Of a DNA stretch of 64,000 nt, positions 35,298-46,279 are shown one piece after another (position 1 is the stretch's first letter; each line of letters starts with the position of its first letter). Below the pieces are notes generated by a model, which made no database searches, had not been told where the DNA came from, and worked only from the letters and a program-made list of their open reading frames with translations. This DNA comes from Manis javanica. Its lineage: Eukaryota > Chordata > Mammalia > Pholidota > Manidae. The stretch spans positions 23,949,501 through 24,013,500 of the forward strand of contig NC_133157.1 of NCBI RefSeq assembly GCF_040802235.1. The letters are read 5' to 3'. A program made the position numbers and the translations under genes.

Positions 35298-36439
35298 TAA
35301 GGAAAGGCTGAGACAGAGCTGAATGCTCAGCTTCCCACAGGAGAGAACACTGCACGTGTGGGAGGGGATGCTAGAGGGGAGGAAACCCGTACCAGTAAGG
35401 TGGCAGGAAAGGGTAAGTAGAAAACCTGTGACCTTGGCATATGGCCATGTCCCAGGACCAACTTTGAGGAATGAAAATATTCCTGGAGAATGTTGTATAT
35501 TGCTTGCTCCAAGATGTGAAGAGCAATCTCCTTCTTCCATCGCCCCTTAGAAATATTGAGTAAAGGGGTGCTGGGAGCCTTCTCCATTGGCCAGGGTGGA
35601 AACAGGAGAGGACTTGAAGAAGCAGAGTGAGAAGATGAAGGGCAGCCCCCATCTGGCTTATATGTGTGGGCTTCCTCTCCTCACAGAGCCTGTGACACAA
35701 AACAGGTGTGCAACAAGTATGTGTGAAACGAATGAAATAACTACTGGGAAGAAAGCTCAGGAGGAAGGCCACGGTTCCTACCGCCACAGACGACTGACAA
35801 GGATAAAAAGAGAAACGCTGTGGCCTTTTCCTCATCAGGTCCCAAAGACAAATGCTGACCTGCTCAGCTTCAAGCTAACCCAGTCCACAAGCCTCTGCCA
35901 AGAAAGAGCAGGTGAGTTTAAAGCTCTGAGAAGCCAAAGAAGCATCCATGGACTTGGCTTTGGGTGTTTGGCTATTGTCATGGTTTCAGAAAGTTTTGGC
36001 AGAAAAATTCTAGAAGGCACTCACAATCCATGGAGAAAGTTTTCCACATACCACCTATCCTGATGTGTATCTATCTAAGAGCAAGCATAGCAGGCACACC
36101 CTATGACACCCAGCTGGTTGAGTGGTATTTTGCTTTGACTCCCATCTGTTCTAAGGCAAAGTGACATACATAGCCTAGGGTTCTACTTACAGCTCCGATT
36201 TGCACAGCTCAGCAGTAACTTCTCCTTCTGTCTGCAAGTTACTTTGCTTTGCTTAGAAGCTATATGTATTTCTAAACCAACAGAGTGCACTGTGATGACT
36301 TCAGAAACAACCATCCTAGGTCTAACACTGACTCATAGGGAGCCCTAAGAAAGAGCCAGGAGAAAAAGCTTTCTTTCTCTTGAGCTCTTGATGTGGATAG
36401 ATACCTTCATTTTTATCTGTCCAGCATCCTTCCTGCCTT
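35298..36439. other. Unassigned sequence with overlapping open frames
   Basis: Frames of 158 residues (35587-36063, +) and 154 residues (35371-35835, -) overlap on opposite strands. Neither shows a recognisable domain or a supporting splice or promoter context. I treat both as chance. Confidence 0.35.
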
Positions 36440-36905
36440 CAGGGAACCCTCTTCATTCTGTGTCCTCCCAGCAGAGCTACCTACCTCTTCGTTCACCAGC
36501 ATCCCCTTCCTGAACGCAGTGCTGGTCACGTGGCTCTGAATCAGCCAATCTCAGTGCTCTGCACCTCTAGTGGCAGTGATTGGTCCAGGTGTAGCTGTCA
36601 AATCTGAGCAAGGCCAGAGTCTTGCCTAGATTGATAACTGAGCACTGGAAGTTAATTAGCTGAAAAGCACATCAATCTGTAGCTGGAGGTGGCCAGAGCC
36701 CATCCATAGGACAGGGCCAATATCCAGAAGCTCAATACTGAGCTAAGGGGTGAAAACAGGCTGAACCCAATGTCACCGTCAGAACCCCTGAATCCATTGG
36801 ACCTGAAAGTACATCATCTGGGGACTGGCCAGACACACACAATTTCATTTGTTTGTTCATTTATACTTAGGCCAGTTTTAAGTTGGGTTTCCGTAACTTA
36901 AAATG
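36440..36905 (+). mobile_element. Probable old ERVL/MaLR-type LTR, sense
   Basis: CACGTGGCTCTGAATCAGCC, TCAGTGCTCTGCACCTCTAG and GTGATTGGTCCAGGTGTAGC lie near the start. GCCAGTTTTAAGTTGGGTTT and CCGTAACTTA lie at the end. This order is that of a mammalian ERVL-class LTR with its characteristic 3' end. Boundaries are approximate. Confidence 0.55.
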
Positions 36906-37703
36906 GAAAATGTTGTAATGGATATAGAATTTTTATATTCAATTAACTTCCAAGAAGCAAAATGAAATAATTACTGTAGTTCCTGACAGAACACTGATTC
37001 AGAGTCAGGACCTGTACCAAGGCAGGAAGTGTATATCTCAATTAAATGTCCCTCTTAACAAATGAGGAAGACACCTGAAACTCAACAGAGGTTGCTTGAC
37101 TTTGACAAAAATCACAGTGGCCAATGGAGGAGAGGGGTCCTAACACACCTCTCAGGGCATATTCACTCCATTCTCTCCTTGCAAAGGAAGAATGAGTGTA
37201 TAAGGCAGCCTGATTATTTGGAACCAGCAACTCTTTTATTTATTTAGCTAATAAGATGCCAGCACTTCCCTTCCCTGTGAAGCTTAGGCCCCCAGCACAG
37301 TTCCCTCTGCCCTACACAAGGCTCTAAGCCTGAAAACCAGGCTCCTAAGAAGGCAGAGATTAGCTCAGAAACCCCATGGCAGGGCCTCCCTACTGCTCAG
37401 CTGGGCTGCCCATGCCACATGTTAGGCCATCCGAAGAGGCTTGCTCTGCAGTTAGCACCTGCTGGCTGAAAGCTGAAGGAGGGGACAAATGGTACAATGG
37501 TGAGTGTCACCCAGGCCAGCCACTTCCTTGACCCATAGTGGGCCCATCCAGCCTCTGCTGAGGAGTGGGGTGGCTCTGATCCACTAGGAACAGGAGCCTG
37601 TCCCCTGCCTGCTAGTTGATTAACTGCCCATCCCACTGTCCTTCTACTTCCCCCCTTACAGTCAGCAAGGGAGCTTGAGGAATGGGTCCAAACACCCATT
37701 AAT
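36906..37703. other. Unassigned sequence
   Basis: No confident feature. Confidence 0.35.
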
Positions 37704-37803
37704 GAGGTTTCCCGTTATTTGAACGTCAGTTCTCATTCCAAGCTGTGAAAAATGCATGGTTTCCCTTATTTAAATGCCCATGCCAGGTTTTGAAAAATGA
37801 ATT
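37704..37803. repeat. Imperfect tandem duplication of about 50 bp
   Basis: GGTTTCCCGTTATTTGAAC ... CTGTGAAAAATGCAT is followed at once by GGTTTCCCTTATTTAAATG ... GTTTTGAAAAATGAAT. The two halves share both ends and differ by several substitutions and a few small deletions. Confidence 0.7.
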
Positions 37804-37814
37804 AATGTAGCCCC

Positions 37815-38015
37815 GCACTGCTGTTCATTGTCTCTGTGCCTTTGGGCACGTTACACAGTCCCTCCACACCTCCAGGTTCCCTCTTCTGACAATGGGAATG
37901 AGGCTCCCTACACAGAAATGTCACAAGACTTGAACAAGTTGATGTGCCATCACTCCTCCTGGTGCCTGGCATGTGGCAGATGCTCCATAATAATAAATAT
38001 TGACAGTTTCCCAGC
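37815..38015 (+). mobile_element. MIR SINE, sense
   Basis: GTGCCTTTGGGCACGTTACA, CAGGTTCCCTCTTCTGACAA, TGGGAATGAGGCTCCC and GTGCCTGGCATGTGGCAGAT follow the MIR consensus. Confidence 0.8.
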
Positions 38016-38687
38016 CGTGTTCACAGGAACAAATGTAATGCACCCTGGCTCCTCTGCCTGATCTCCAGTGGCTACCTATTAAATAGCCAACTTCCAAATA
38101 GAGCAGGAAATAAGAGATGGCTTTTCCTGTTTTCCATATTTCATGACTCTAGAATCCCAGTAAATACTCCCCAGCCATGGTGGGATAGATGGAGCAGAAC
38201 TCTCCGAAGACCCCAGAATTACTACCCCAGCCTGCTAAACAACTACGTGACCTCTTGGATGCCAGGGTCACCTGCTGGGTTCACTGCAGCTGCTCTGGTG
38301 ATCTGAGGAATATCTTTAAAAGCATGTGTAGAGGTCTCAGGGTTCAGACACTGTCCCCTAACCTTCAGCTGAAGCCGCATGGCCACACGCTGGGTGCAGC
38401 AGATGAGAAGGAGGTAAGAGGCCCCAAACACTTTCTAAGGTGGCACCTTGTTTGGCTGTACCTCCCGTTCTGTCAAGCCCAGGACTGTATCCCCACATCC
38501 ACCTCTGAGGTGGAGGGGTCGCCCAGGCTCTGACAACCACAGGGGCACTCAAGCTCAGGGCAAAGCCTCCTCTGGGACTGCGCCACTGTTCCTTGCGTGG
38601 ATAGGAAGGCCAGGGTCCTGGAGGAGGGGTGTCCTCCATAAATGTTTCTGCCGCAGCAGAAGCCCCAAGAATAGGAATGTTCATCCC
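38016..38687. other. Unassigned sequence
   Basis: No confident feature; opposite-strand frames at 38189-38533 and 38358-38708 have no domain. Confidence 0.35.
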
Positions 38688-38845
38688 TTCATGGCTACTG
38701 TGAATCACTTGGGCACCTTGTTAAAATGCAGGTTCCTATTCAGAAGGTCTGAGGTGGGCCCTGAGTCTCTGCATTTCTAACTAACTTCCAGGTGATGCTG
38801 ATGCTTCTGTCCCAGGAACCACGTTTTGAGACCCGCAAGGCTCTA
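38688..38845 (+). mobile_element. MER5A-like hAT element
   Basis: GTGAATCACTTGGGCACCTT, GTTAAAATGCAGGTTCCTAT, TTCAGAAGGTCTGAGGTGGG and CCAGGTGATGCTGATGCTTC follow MER5A closely. The terminus near GTTTTGAGACCC is present. Confidence 0.9.
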
Positions 38846-39094
38846 GGACATGGGAGGTTCATAGCAAATGTTTGCTAATTTATTAGTATCAGATAAATTG
38901 ATGAATGAACTACAAATAAATAAAACGAGGGGACAGTAAATTAAGATGGAAATTATATTATCCAAGGCTAGCTGGGGGTTAAAGAGCATGCCTCCAGACG
39001 TCTATACTTGACATTTATCCCTCCCATAGTTTCTTCTGGTTCTTTTTATCCTGTTCTCTCTCTCCCCTCCATGACAGGGAAGTAGAAAGATCAA
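38846..39094. other. Unassigned sequence
   Basis: No confident feature. Confidence 0.35.
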
Positions 39095-39215
39095 AGTCAC
39101 TATCTCTGGTATAATCTCTGAGCCTCAGCTTCCAAATCTATACAATGGGAACAATACTACCTATTCTTACAGTTATGCAAGGACTAAATCACTTATAAGA
39201 GGAGCTCAGAAAGGG
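39095..39215 (+). mobile_element. MIR SINE fragment, sense
   Basis: TCTGAGCCTCAGCTTCCAAA, TACAATGGGAACAATACTAC and TATGCAAGGACTAAATCACT match the MIR 3' half. Confidence 0.75.
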
Positions 39216-39294
39216 TGGCTACAGATTCACATTAATTAACTTGAAGAGAACAGATACCTCTCTTCTGTGTAGAAGGAACAGGATAAAAAAATAT

Positions 39295-39495
39295 TACTTG
39301 TATGTCTATGTACTAGCACTGTCCTAAAGCATTTGAGGTCCATAGTGCTATGTCAGTTTCACAGATAGGGAAACAGCCTTAGAAAGAATAAGGGAATTTC
39401 TTTTTTTAATCCAAAGTCACAAAGCTGGGTGATTGGTGGGGACCAGATTGCCTGATTCCAAAGCCACATTCTTTGCCCACCATCCTACTCTTCCC
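39295..39495 (-). mobile_element. MIR SINE, antisense
   Basis: TACTAGCACTGTCCTAAAGC, TTTCACAGATAGGGAAACAG, CAAAGTCACAAAGCTGGGTG and CAGATTGCCTGATTCCAAAG follow antisense MIR. It lies about 80 bp after a sense MIR, so the two face each other. Confidence 0.8.
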
Positions 39496-40119
39496 TGGCT
39501 GTGGGCAGCACACCGCATGTGAGCACAGGAGTCTCCCGTCAAAGGTTCTGGGGATTAGCTGTCAAGGGTCCAGTTCCAACCCACGTCAGGGCGCGACCCC
39601 TGGCTGCGCGGCAGACAGCCTGTTGACACGGCACAGGTCTGGAACAGCAGAGTCCTCTGCCTGTTTGTCTGCTCTCGCCTTCTTTCACTCAGGCCCTGCG
39701 TGAGTCAGTTATGGTCAAATCCAAGGACGGTTTGTGCTGAGGTCGCTCCAACTTACCGGGAAGGTGTCTAAAGCTCTGAAGGTCACTGGGTGAAAGTGTC
39801 AAAGTGGACAGACAGATGACCTCTCACATCCTTGTGGGAGGGAGCTGTTTGTTGAGCAAAGGGTTCAAGGGCATCCTCTCCAAGTCCCAAACAGGCCTGA
39901 ATCACTGCCCCCGCTTTCCAACCACAGATGTTTTCTTGCTCATAGTCAGATTCCAAATGGGGCAAGACCTGCCAGACTGAGCTCTAGAGACTGAGAGGAA
40001 AGAAATATGAATTTGTTATGTTGTTTCCACCACGATAAACCCAGCTTCCCGGGCCATAGCCCAGTCCTGCCTCAGTGTTCCCCCTGCTATGAAAGAGACA
40101 GCTAACTGCTCCCCAGAGA
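39496..40119. other. Unassigned sequence with a small CpG cluster
   Basis: Around 39581-39613 (CCACGTCAGGGCGCGACCCC and GGCTGCGCGGCAG) several CpGs lie within about 35 bp beside an ACGTCA motif. No transcript or promoter architecture is visible. The rest is unassigned. Confidence 0.3.
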
Positions 40120-40467
40120 TTTCTGCTCCCCTTCCATAACATGGAATTGTCACTGGGACATGGCTGCCATGTCTCTGTTCCCATTTCCCAGCATTTCTTG
40201 CTTCTTGCAGGGGTCATGTGACTGTTCCTCACCAATGAGCAGAAGTGATGTGTTCTCCTGGGCCAAGGCCTGTCTTCTCCACCCTCTCCTTTCTCACCCA
40301 CCCCAGGGAGAAGGAGCTTGAGTCCCTCACTCACCATGAATAGAAGGTCGCAAATGAGAACACCCACATAGACAGCTTGGTGAGTGAGAAATAAACTTTA
40401 TTATTTGAAGCCATTGAAATTTTATGATTTGTTTGTTATAGCAATTAAGTATACTCTCATTAGTACA
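40120..40467 (+). mobile_element. Old ERVL/MaLR-type LTR, sense, with AATAAA signal
   Basis: CATGTGACTGTTCCTCACCA, ATGAGCAGAAGTGATGTGTT, then AATAAACTTTATTATTTGAA and GCCATTGAAATTTTATGATT, ending TCATTAGTACA. The AATAAA at 40390-40395 is the LTR polyadenylation signal. The 5' boundary is uncertain. Confidence 0.65.
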
Positions 40468-40524
40468 GCCCAGACTGGGATAGGAGCATACACTATCAGT
40501 AGACCCCTGGCCCTGTATGCAGTA

Positions 40525-40745
40525 CACTGTGCTCAGAACTCCATCACCACAATCTCATAGAACCCTCAGATGTTTCCGGCAGACCACAGCCATCCCTGTT
40601 TTACACCCTAGAAACTTGGCTCTGAGATATCAAATCATTGCTTCCAGATCATATGGCTAGGAAGTGGCACACACAGGATTCACATTCTGTCTGACAGCAG
40701 GTGCAAGAAGCCTTCCTCTTGTCCCCTCTAGACAGCGTGATCCTG
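40525..40745 (-). mobile_element. MIR SINE, antisense
   Basis: CATCCCTGTTTTACACCCTA, CATATGGCTAGGAAGTGGCA and CAGGATTCACATTCTGTCTG follow antisense MIR. Confidence 0.7.
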
Positions 40746-41227
40746 AGATGCAGCAGAAAGGACATCTTTCCACAACCGTCCACAATCTGAACTCACTCAC
40801 TGGTTTACAGGACTCCTCCCCTATGGGCCTCAACCTGGGATCTGGGAAAGACAAGGAGAAGAAAGGAAAGTGAAAGCAATTCCTCCTCCCTCCAATCTGG
40901 CTAGCCGTGGAACAAAGGGAGCCCTCACAGAGGTGGAAGTACCCTTCCTAAACCCTCTCACCCGCATCTGGTACGGGCTCCAAGGAAGTATCAGCAAATT
41001 TGCTTGAAGTCCCTTTGGGGAAGGAATGTAGTTTTTTAAAGTCAATCTTAAACTTGCTGATGGCAAGTCTTAGTGAAAGAGAGACCCAGTCGAGGTGACT
41101 CAAAACTATTTATATTAAAATTTGTAAAGGTGGCCAAATTAGAAGGCTGTACTGAGAGTCAGCGCAAGCTCACCAAGGACCACTCAGGAGGGGATTCCTG
41201 ACACCGGCAGTAACATTGCACTCCAGT
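40746..41227. other. Unassigned sequence
   Basis: No confident feature. Confidence 0.35.
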
Positions 41228-41385
41228 GGGAAAATACTGCGGCTGGAGCACTGAAGCTGGAGGTGCAAAGCCTGACTGCCTGGCTTGGTGTCTTCAGCAG
41301 GACATGACCTTTCAGAGCCACAGCGTCCTCATTTCTGAAAAGAGGGGGTAAGGGCATGCTACTCTCTTCCTCAGTGTTTTCAGGA
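41228..41385 (+). mobile_element. MIR SINE, sense, diverged
   Basis: AGCCTGACTGCCTGGCTTGG, ACATGACCTTTCAGAGCCAC and CGTCCTCATTTCTGAAAAGA fit the MIR core region. Confidence 0.55.
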
Positions 41386-41517
41386 GCTTTCCCTGTCTTC
41401 TTCACCTTGATGCTCAGCATCTTGTACCTGAACTAGCACAATAGCCCCTGAGTGGGGAGAGCGGCTCCAGTGCCTCCCGCCCCCGTCCCCCGCCACTGCC
41501 CCATGAGCTCACTCCCC

Positions 41518-42040
41518 TGCTTAAACCCATCGAGAGTTCTCCACGGTCCTCAGGATAGAATCCAAGCTCCTTAAATTGCCATTCAAAGTATCCCATGATG
41601 CAACTCTGACCTTCATTTCTACCGTATATTCCTTTATTCCAATCCTTCATCCTATACTTGATCCCAAGGCAAGTCTCATACTTCCTGTGTGTCTCCTTGC
41701 TGTTTGCTCCTTTTAACTCCCTTGCTGTGCTCTTCCCTATCCGAATCATTACAAGTTCAAACCTTATCCATCTTTCAAGGTTGATGTCAATACAATCACT
41801 TCTACAAAGCCTTTCTTGATGTCCGCCACGGGGTCATCATCTCCCTCTTCTGAGTATAGGCAGCAAGACTTGTTAGGCACTGAGACCTTTGAAATGTGTT
41901 GGTTCATTATTTGATACCATTTCTTATCTCCCCTCCCAACTCCTTAGAAAACTCCACCTGCTTCATCTATGCATTCTCCAGCAAGCACCTAGAATTACGC
42001 CTGGTACAAAGTTGGTATCTGGTAAGTTTATTAAGTTAAT
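41518..42040 (+). mobile_element. L2 LINE 3' region, sense, longest L2 in the window
   Basis: Colinear with the L2 3' portion: AGAGTTCTCCACGGTCCTCA, AATCCAAGCTCCTTAAATTG, TTCCTTTATTCCAATCC, CTACAAAGCCTTTCTTGATG, ATTATTTGATACCATTTC, and the tail CTGGTACAAAGTTGGTATCT. No reverse-transcriptase frame survives. Confidence 0.8.
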
Positions 42041-42129
42041 TCAAAATCATAAGTCAAGGAAAGACTCAGAAAAGAAAGTTGATAAAAGAGTATGGGTAAG
42101 CCACGTGGAGGTAACAAGTAAAGCCTGAC
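42041..42129. other. Unassigned spacer
   Basis: No feature recognised between the L2 tail and the LTR-like fragment. Confidence 0.3.
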
Positions 42130-42345
42130 ACTAACGGCTTAACACAATAAAAAGTTACCTCTTGCTCTACTCACCGTTCCCTATGGGTTAAGCAGCTCCA
42201 CAGAGCACAGCTCCTCCAGTCAATGAAGCAGGAATCCAGTCCCCTTCCATCCCTCAAGGGTCTCTGCATCGCAAGTGCTTTGTTCCAGCTACGGAGGGAT
42301 GTTGCAAGGTGGTGGAAGTCTGCATAGGACATTTTACAGCCAGGC
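42130..42345 (-). mobile_element. Possible ERVL-type LTR fragment, reverse orientation
   Basis: GGCTTAACACAATAAAAAGT, CTATGGGTTAAGCAGCTCC, CCTTCCATCCCTCAAGGGTC and GGTGGTGGAAGTCTGCATAG keep the reverse order of an ERVL-class LTR, with substantial divergence. Confidence 0.4.
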
Positions 42346-42382
42346 TGGGATTGGTGTACTTTCTTAACACTTGAAGTATGTC

Positions 42383-42535
42383 TGTGTATCTGTGAAGCAT
42401 GGACACCACCTGGGAGTTTGCTGAAATGCAGGCTCCTGGGCCTCACCCCAGACCTGCTGACTCAGAGTGTGCATGTTAACAGAACCCTGGGTGATGGGTG
42501 GGCACATTACAGTGTGAAGTGCCCTAGTGGACATC
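42383..42535 (+). mobile_element. MER5A-like hAT element
   Basis: CACCTGGGAGTTTGCTGAAA, TGCAGGCTCCTGGGCCTCAC, CCCAGACCTGCTGACTCAGA and CATGTTAACAGAACCCTGG follow MER5A; the last 30 bp are diverged. Confidence 0.8.
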
Positions 42536-43904
42536 ATTTTGGCCCACATTCCATTGGCAGGAACTCAGTCACAATGCCCAAAATAACTGCGAGGAAAGCT
42601 GGAAAAATCTGCCCTACCCTGATGCCTGGGAAGAGGAAATGGGTTTGCTGGCCATAGACAGTGCCACAAGCAGCATGTAAGATGGACTGGATCCATCATT
42701 CCCACCGCCAGGTGGTCAACCACATCGCATAGTAATGTTCTACTTCAGTCACCTGCTCCGCAACAGCAGGGATGGATGGAGCGTCCCTGCCTGGCTGAGT
42801 CAGGGACAGGCTTTTTCAAGATGGTGGGATCTGGCCAAAAGACAGGATTTCCAGTGTATCGATAGAGAGATGGAAACCAGGTAAAAAGGCATGTTAAAAG
42901 GAAAACCTTTCAGCCAATAAAGTTGAAATCACTTCAACAGCTAGTGTACTCTGAAGAAAAGAGCTCCCCACTGCTCCCACCAAAGGTCATTCAGTCAGTG
43001 CCAAGGCCATAAGCAGCCACATTAGCAAGCTGCTCCATTTCTGAATCCATTATTCATTTTCTGTAAAGTTTTGACCTGTTAGATGCCAACTGTTTTCCCT
43101 GTTTCCATTGGTCATTGTGTCTGGTTCTCATTAGTTGGAATTAATTTGAATTATTCTGTGACTCTTATTTTTTCCAGAACAGGATTTGAGGTTCACAGAC
43201 TTTCATCTTTTATTTATGATTGGTTAATTAACCAGCCTAGAGTAGGGGGAAGAGGCGTGGAGAAAACTTTCAAGAATCTTTCATGCAAATGTGTAGACCA
43301 GTTAACAAGAAAACTCAGAGGTCCTTTGTAATATTTGTACTTGATGGTGTTTTACTTGGGAAATAATGGTAAGTCAGCTCTGATCTTGAGTTTGAAAGCA
43401 TTTCATTAAAATAGAAAAAAGAAAACAGTATTTCATAATATGAATTTGCTTCATCTTGCATGTGCCAGACACAGAAAAAAATCAACCCTGAAGCAATCAA
43501 AATTTCCCCATCAACACTGAGCATATTGCTTTTATAGCAGAACATTCCTTGTCCAAATATATTGTATTTTTTATTTTTAAACCACAGGGAAATAAATGAT
43601 TTAGAAACTCAATAAGAAAAGAAAAGAAATCCCTTAAAAGTACGTATCATGAAAAGCATTTTCTAGTGCTGAGTATAAATTGGCATTTCATGTCCACTCA
43701 TATGATTTAATATTAGGAGTCAAGATGGTGTTACATAATTCACTCCTGAGCTGCAAGGGTGAATGGGTAATGTACATATGTATGCCATCAGTTATGGGAT
43801 AATTTCTGCATTGTTAAAGGGCCATATATCTTTTCTCTCCTTTTGCTTTCATCTGAGGCTAGACCATCTCTCTTGATGAACCATCCCTCTCATGGCTTCA
43901 ACAA
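42536..43904. other. Repeat-poor AT-rich stretch with a 12-bp palindrome
   Basis: GGTTAATTAACC at 43222-43233 is a perfect palindrome within AT-rich sequence that also has TTGGAATTAATTTGAATTAT near 43135. No repeat family is recognised in about 1.3 kb. Confidence 0.3.
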
Positions 43905-44085
43905 CTGGGCTGATGACTTCCGAGTTTTCCTCTCCAGAATGCGCCTTGCTGTTGAGTTTCATATTTGTAGAACCAATTCAGTGTTGGACAACTCTAGTTC
44001 CAGAAGGACCCCAAATTGGCCTGTCCTAAAAGTAGCTCACCATCTTCTCCCAAAACTTCTTATTCCTTCTTGTATTTTCTAAGAA
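43905..44085 (+). mobile_element. Possible L2 LINE body fragment, sense
   Basis: GATGACTTCCGAGTTTTCCT, CTCTCCAGAATGCGCCTTGC and CCATCTTCTCCCAAAACTTC resemble L2 sequence upstream of the 3' UTR; strongly diverged. Confidence 0.4.
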
Positions 44086-45364
44086 AACATGCAAATATTT
44101 GCTGAATTATTGAGGGAGGTAAGATTCATTCTTCATTTTCCTCAATTTTATTTCCACAGAATTAATATGATCCTTTACACACATTTCTTTTTATCCGAAC
44201 TTGGCCCCCAACCCCGCAAAAAATCTTGAAGTGACTTAAAAGAATCTACAATGCAATGCAGGGAAAATGGTCAAAGAACTCATGAGAATGGCAAAATAGA
44301 AAAGCTGAAGGGGCAGAAGGCTGAGTTACAGCACTGTCTAGCAGGAAGTTGGTAGACAAATTAGGTTCTGAGTTTTCCAAAGACTAAAAGCAAAGTGAGA
44401 AACACTTATCAAGAATGTATGATTCATAGTGTCTATCAGATTAAAGGAAATGCCAGCTGTTCAAGAGGAGTGTGATTTTATTATATAACAAAAGCGATGC
44501 CAACCGCAGGTGGTACGGACTTTTCCTACAAGATGACTGAGGCCAAATGAAACCTCCTTGGTTGCCTGTCTTGTCTACTTAACAATTAGATAATTGGTGA
44601 TGGACTTAAGCAAATACCTAGGAAACACCTAAATTAACCTTCCCTTGAGGACCATGTGACAAAGAGTGGAAGTGGGCAAAGAATTACCTTACTCCCACAG
44701 TCTTTTCTAGTTCTCTTTAGTATGTGACTCTAGTAAGCATCTTACAATGAAATGTTGGTCCTCTACAGGTTTGTCCCACTATCTGAAAGTAGAGAGTTCC
44801 TATGAAATCTGTCCTAAGTGAAGATGGCATAAAGCAAAGAAGCAATTGCCATTAAGTTATATGGAAAATTGTTGAATGTTCCCAGACCCCAAGAGTAAAC
44901 TCTCTGAGGCTTTTCTGATACCTTAGGACACATCTTGCTAACGGATGCACAAAATAAATCAAGATAAAGCACGGATGCTCACAGACACAGTTCAGAGCTA
45001 TGGTGGCCTGACTCTGAGATGCTGAGTGGGGTTCCCGGGGAAGGAGCTTGGTGGCGCCACTCTCGCTGCTCCGGGTGTGCGCTGCCTCTGTGCAGGCTCC
45101 CTGTCACACAGATGCCGAACACTATTTTCACTTCACCTTCTTGCATAAACGGGAAAATCCTCTTCAGATTTGTTTTGGTTAGCCAAAATGGGTCCTACTC
45201 ATATAGATATTTCACAAAAGCGGAGTGGCTAATGGGAGCTTTCAAAATGTGGGATGCCTTTATAAAGCATATTTTACTGAATCAAGGTCTTCTGTGGTCT
45301 GCCTTCAATTTCATGTCTTGCCATGTAACCTTCATCAATGCCGCACCACTCCCTGTTCCTCTGG
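44086..45364. other. Unassigned sequence
   Basis: No recognised repeat, exon or RNA in about 1.3 kb. The open frame starting at 45019 (190 residues) runs into the L2 fragment below and has no domain. Confidence 0.35.
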
Positions 45365-45580
45365 CAGCCGGCACAACTCTCATGCCTTTGATTGTACCGT
45401 GTCCCCTACAAAGCATACTTTCCTACACTTCACTGTCTCGTGTTCCTATCCATCCTGTGCAACTCAAACTCATCTCTTCTGTGAACTTCTCCCCAACTCC
45501 AGAAGCAAGAGCTCCCCCCTTTAGACTTCTACACCACATGCATGCCCCGGGCTGTAGCAGTTCTCCACAGTGTATCAAGA
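45365..45580 (+). mobile_element. L2 LINE fragment, sense
   Basis: CTCATGCCTTTGATTGTACC, CAACTCAAACTCATCTCTTC and TGTGAACTTCTCCCCAACTC fit the L2 region before the 3' UTR. Confidence 0.5.
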
Positions 45581-45614
45581 TCTGTTGTTGAAGAGGCTGC
45601 TCTCACATAGAACA

Positions 45615-45682
45615 AGTTAATGGTTCTTGAGTACTTAGTATGTATTAGGCACTGAGCTAAATGCTTCAGTATATATCATTAT
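45615..45682 (-). mobile_element. MIR SINE, antisense, left part of a split copy
   Basis: TTGAGTACTTAGTATGTATT, AGGCACTGAGCTAAATGCTT and a following ATCATTATC are antisense MIR. The continuation is found at 46022-46140. Confidence 0.65.
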
Positions 45683-45685
45683 CTG

Positions 45686-45880
45686 TGATTCTTGCATTAG
45701 TTTTCTGTTGCTTAATAACAAATCAGTACCAAAACCTAGCAACGTTAAACATTTATGAGCATTTATCATCTCGGTTTCTGTGGGTGAGGAATGTGAACAT
45801 GGCTTAGCTAACTGCCACTGACTCACAAGGTTATAGTCAAGCTGTTGCTGTCATCTGGAAGCTGGACATTTTGCGATAGG
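45686..45880 (-). mobile_element. MLT1-like LTR fragment, reverse orientation
   Basis: TGCATTAGTTTTCTGTTGCT, TTCTGTGGGTGAGGAATGTG, GGCTTAGCTAACTGCCACTG and AAGCTGTTGCTGTCATCTGG follow the reverse of an MLT1-like LTR 3' end. Confidence 0.7.
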
Positions 45881-45889
45881 TACATTTGG

Positions 45890-46021
45890 GTTCATTTTAC
45901 TATGCTTTTGACTTTTGTGTTTGAAATTTTTCATAATAAGAAGGTAAAATAAAATCTGAAGATACATACAATTTCAAAGTCAAGTTAGGAGGGAAGAAGA
46001 AAATACAGGGAAAATACTTCA
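45890..46021 (+). mobile_element. L1 LINE 3' tail, sense
   Basis: TGTTTGAAATTTTTCATAAT followed by AAGAAGGTAAAATAAAATC is an L1 3' terminus with A-rich tail. It sits beside the LTR fragment inside the split MIR. Confidence 0.6.
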
Positions 46022-46140
46022 TTGAATCCCCACAATACCTCTTTGAAGGAGATTATAGTATCCCCTTTTACAGATGAGGAAACTGAAGCTCACTGAGATT
46101 AAAAGGTGCCAGAGCTGGGATTTGTAGCTGACATTTTCCT
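46022..46140 (-). mobile_element. MIR SINE, antisense, right part of the split copy
   Basis: CATTGAATCCCCACAATACC, CCCCTTTTACAGATGAGGAA, ACTGAAGCTCACTGAGATTA and GTGCCAGAGCTGGGATTTGT continue the MIR begun at 45615. Confidence 0.85.
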
Positions 46141-46279
46141 CCACTGTATCACACCAACATACCCAAACGTTTTCTCTGCATCTAACACCCTCCAGTTACA
46201 CTGGCTCCTGGGAATATATGAGGTTACATTAATGCCTACCTTACAGTCACTCTCAGCCTTCATCATCCTCCACTTGAAT

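Noticed and set aside
35371..36063. Overlapping 154- and 158-residue frames on opposite strands
   Set aside because: Mutually overlapping in antisense, low-information sequences without domains; expected at random in stop-poor GC-balanced DNA.
45019..45591. 190-residue open frame
   Set aside because: Its second half lies in an L2 fragment, it has no recognisable family, and no splice or promoter context supports it.
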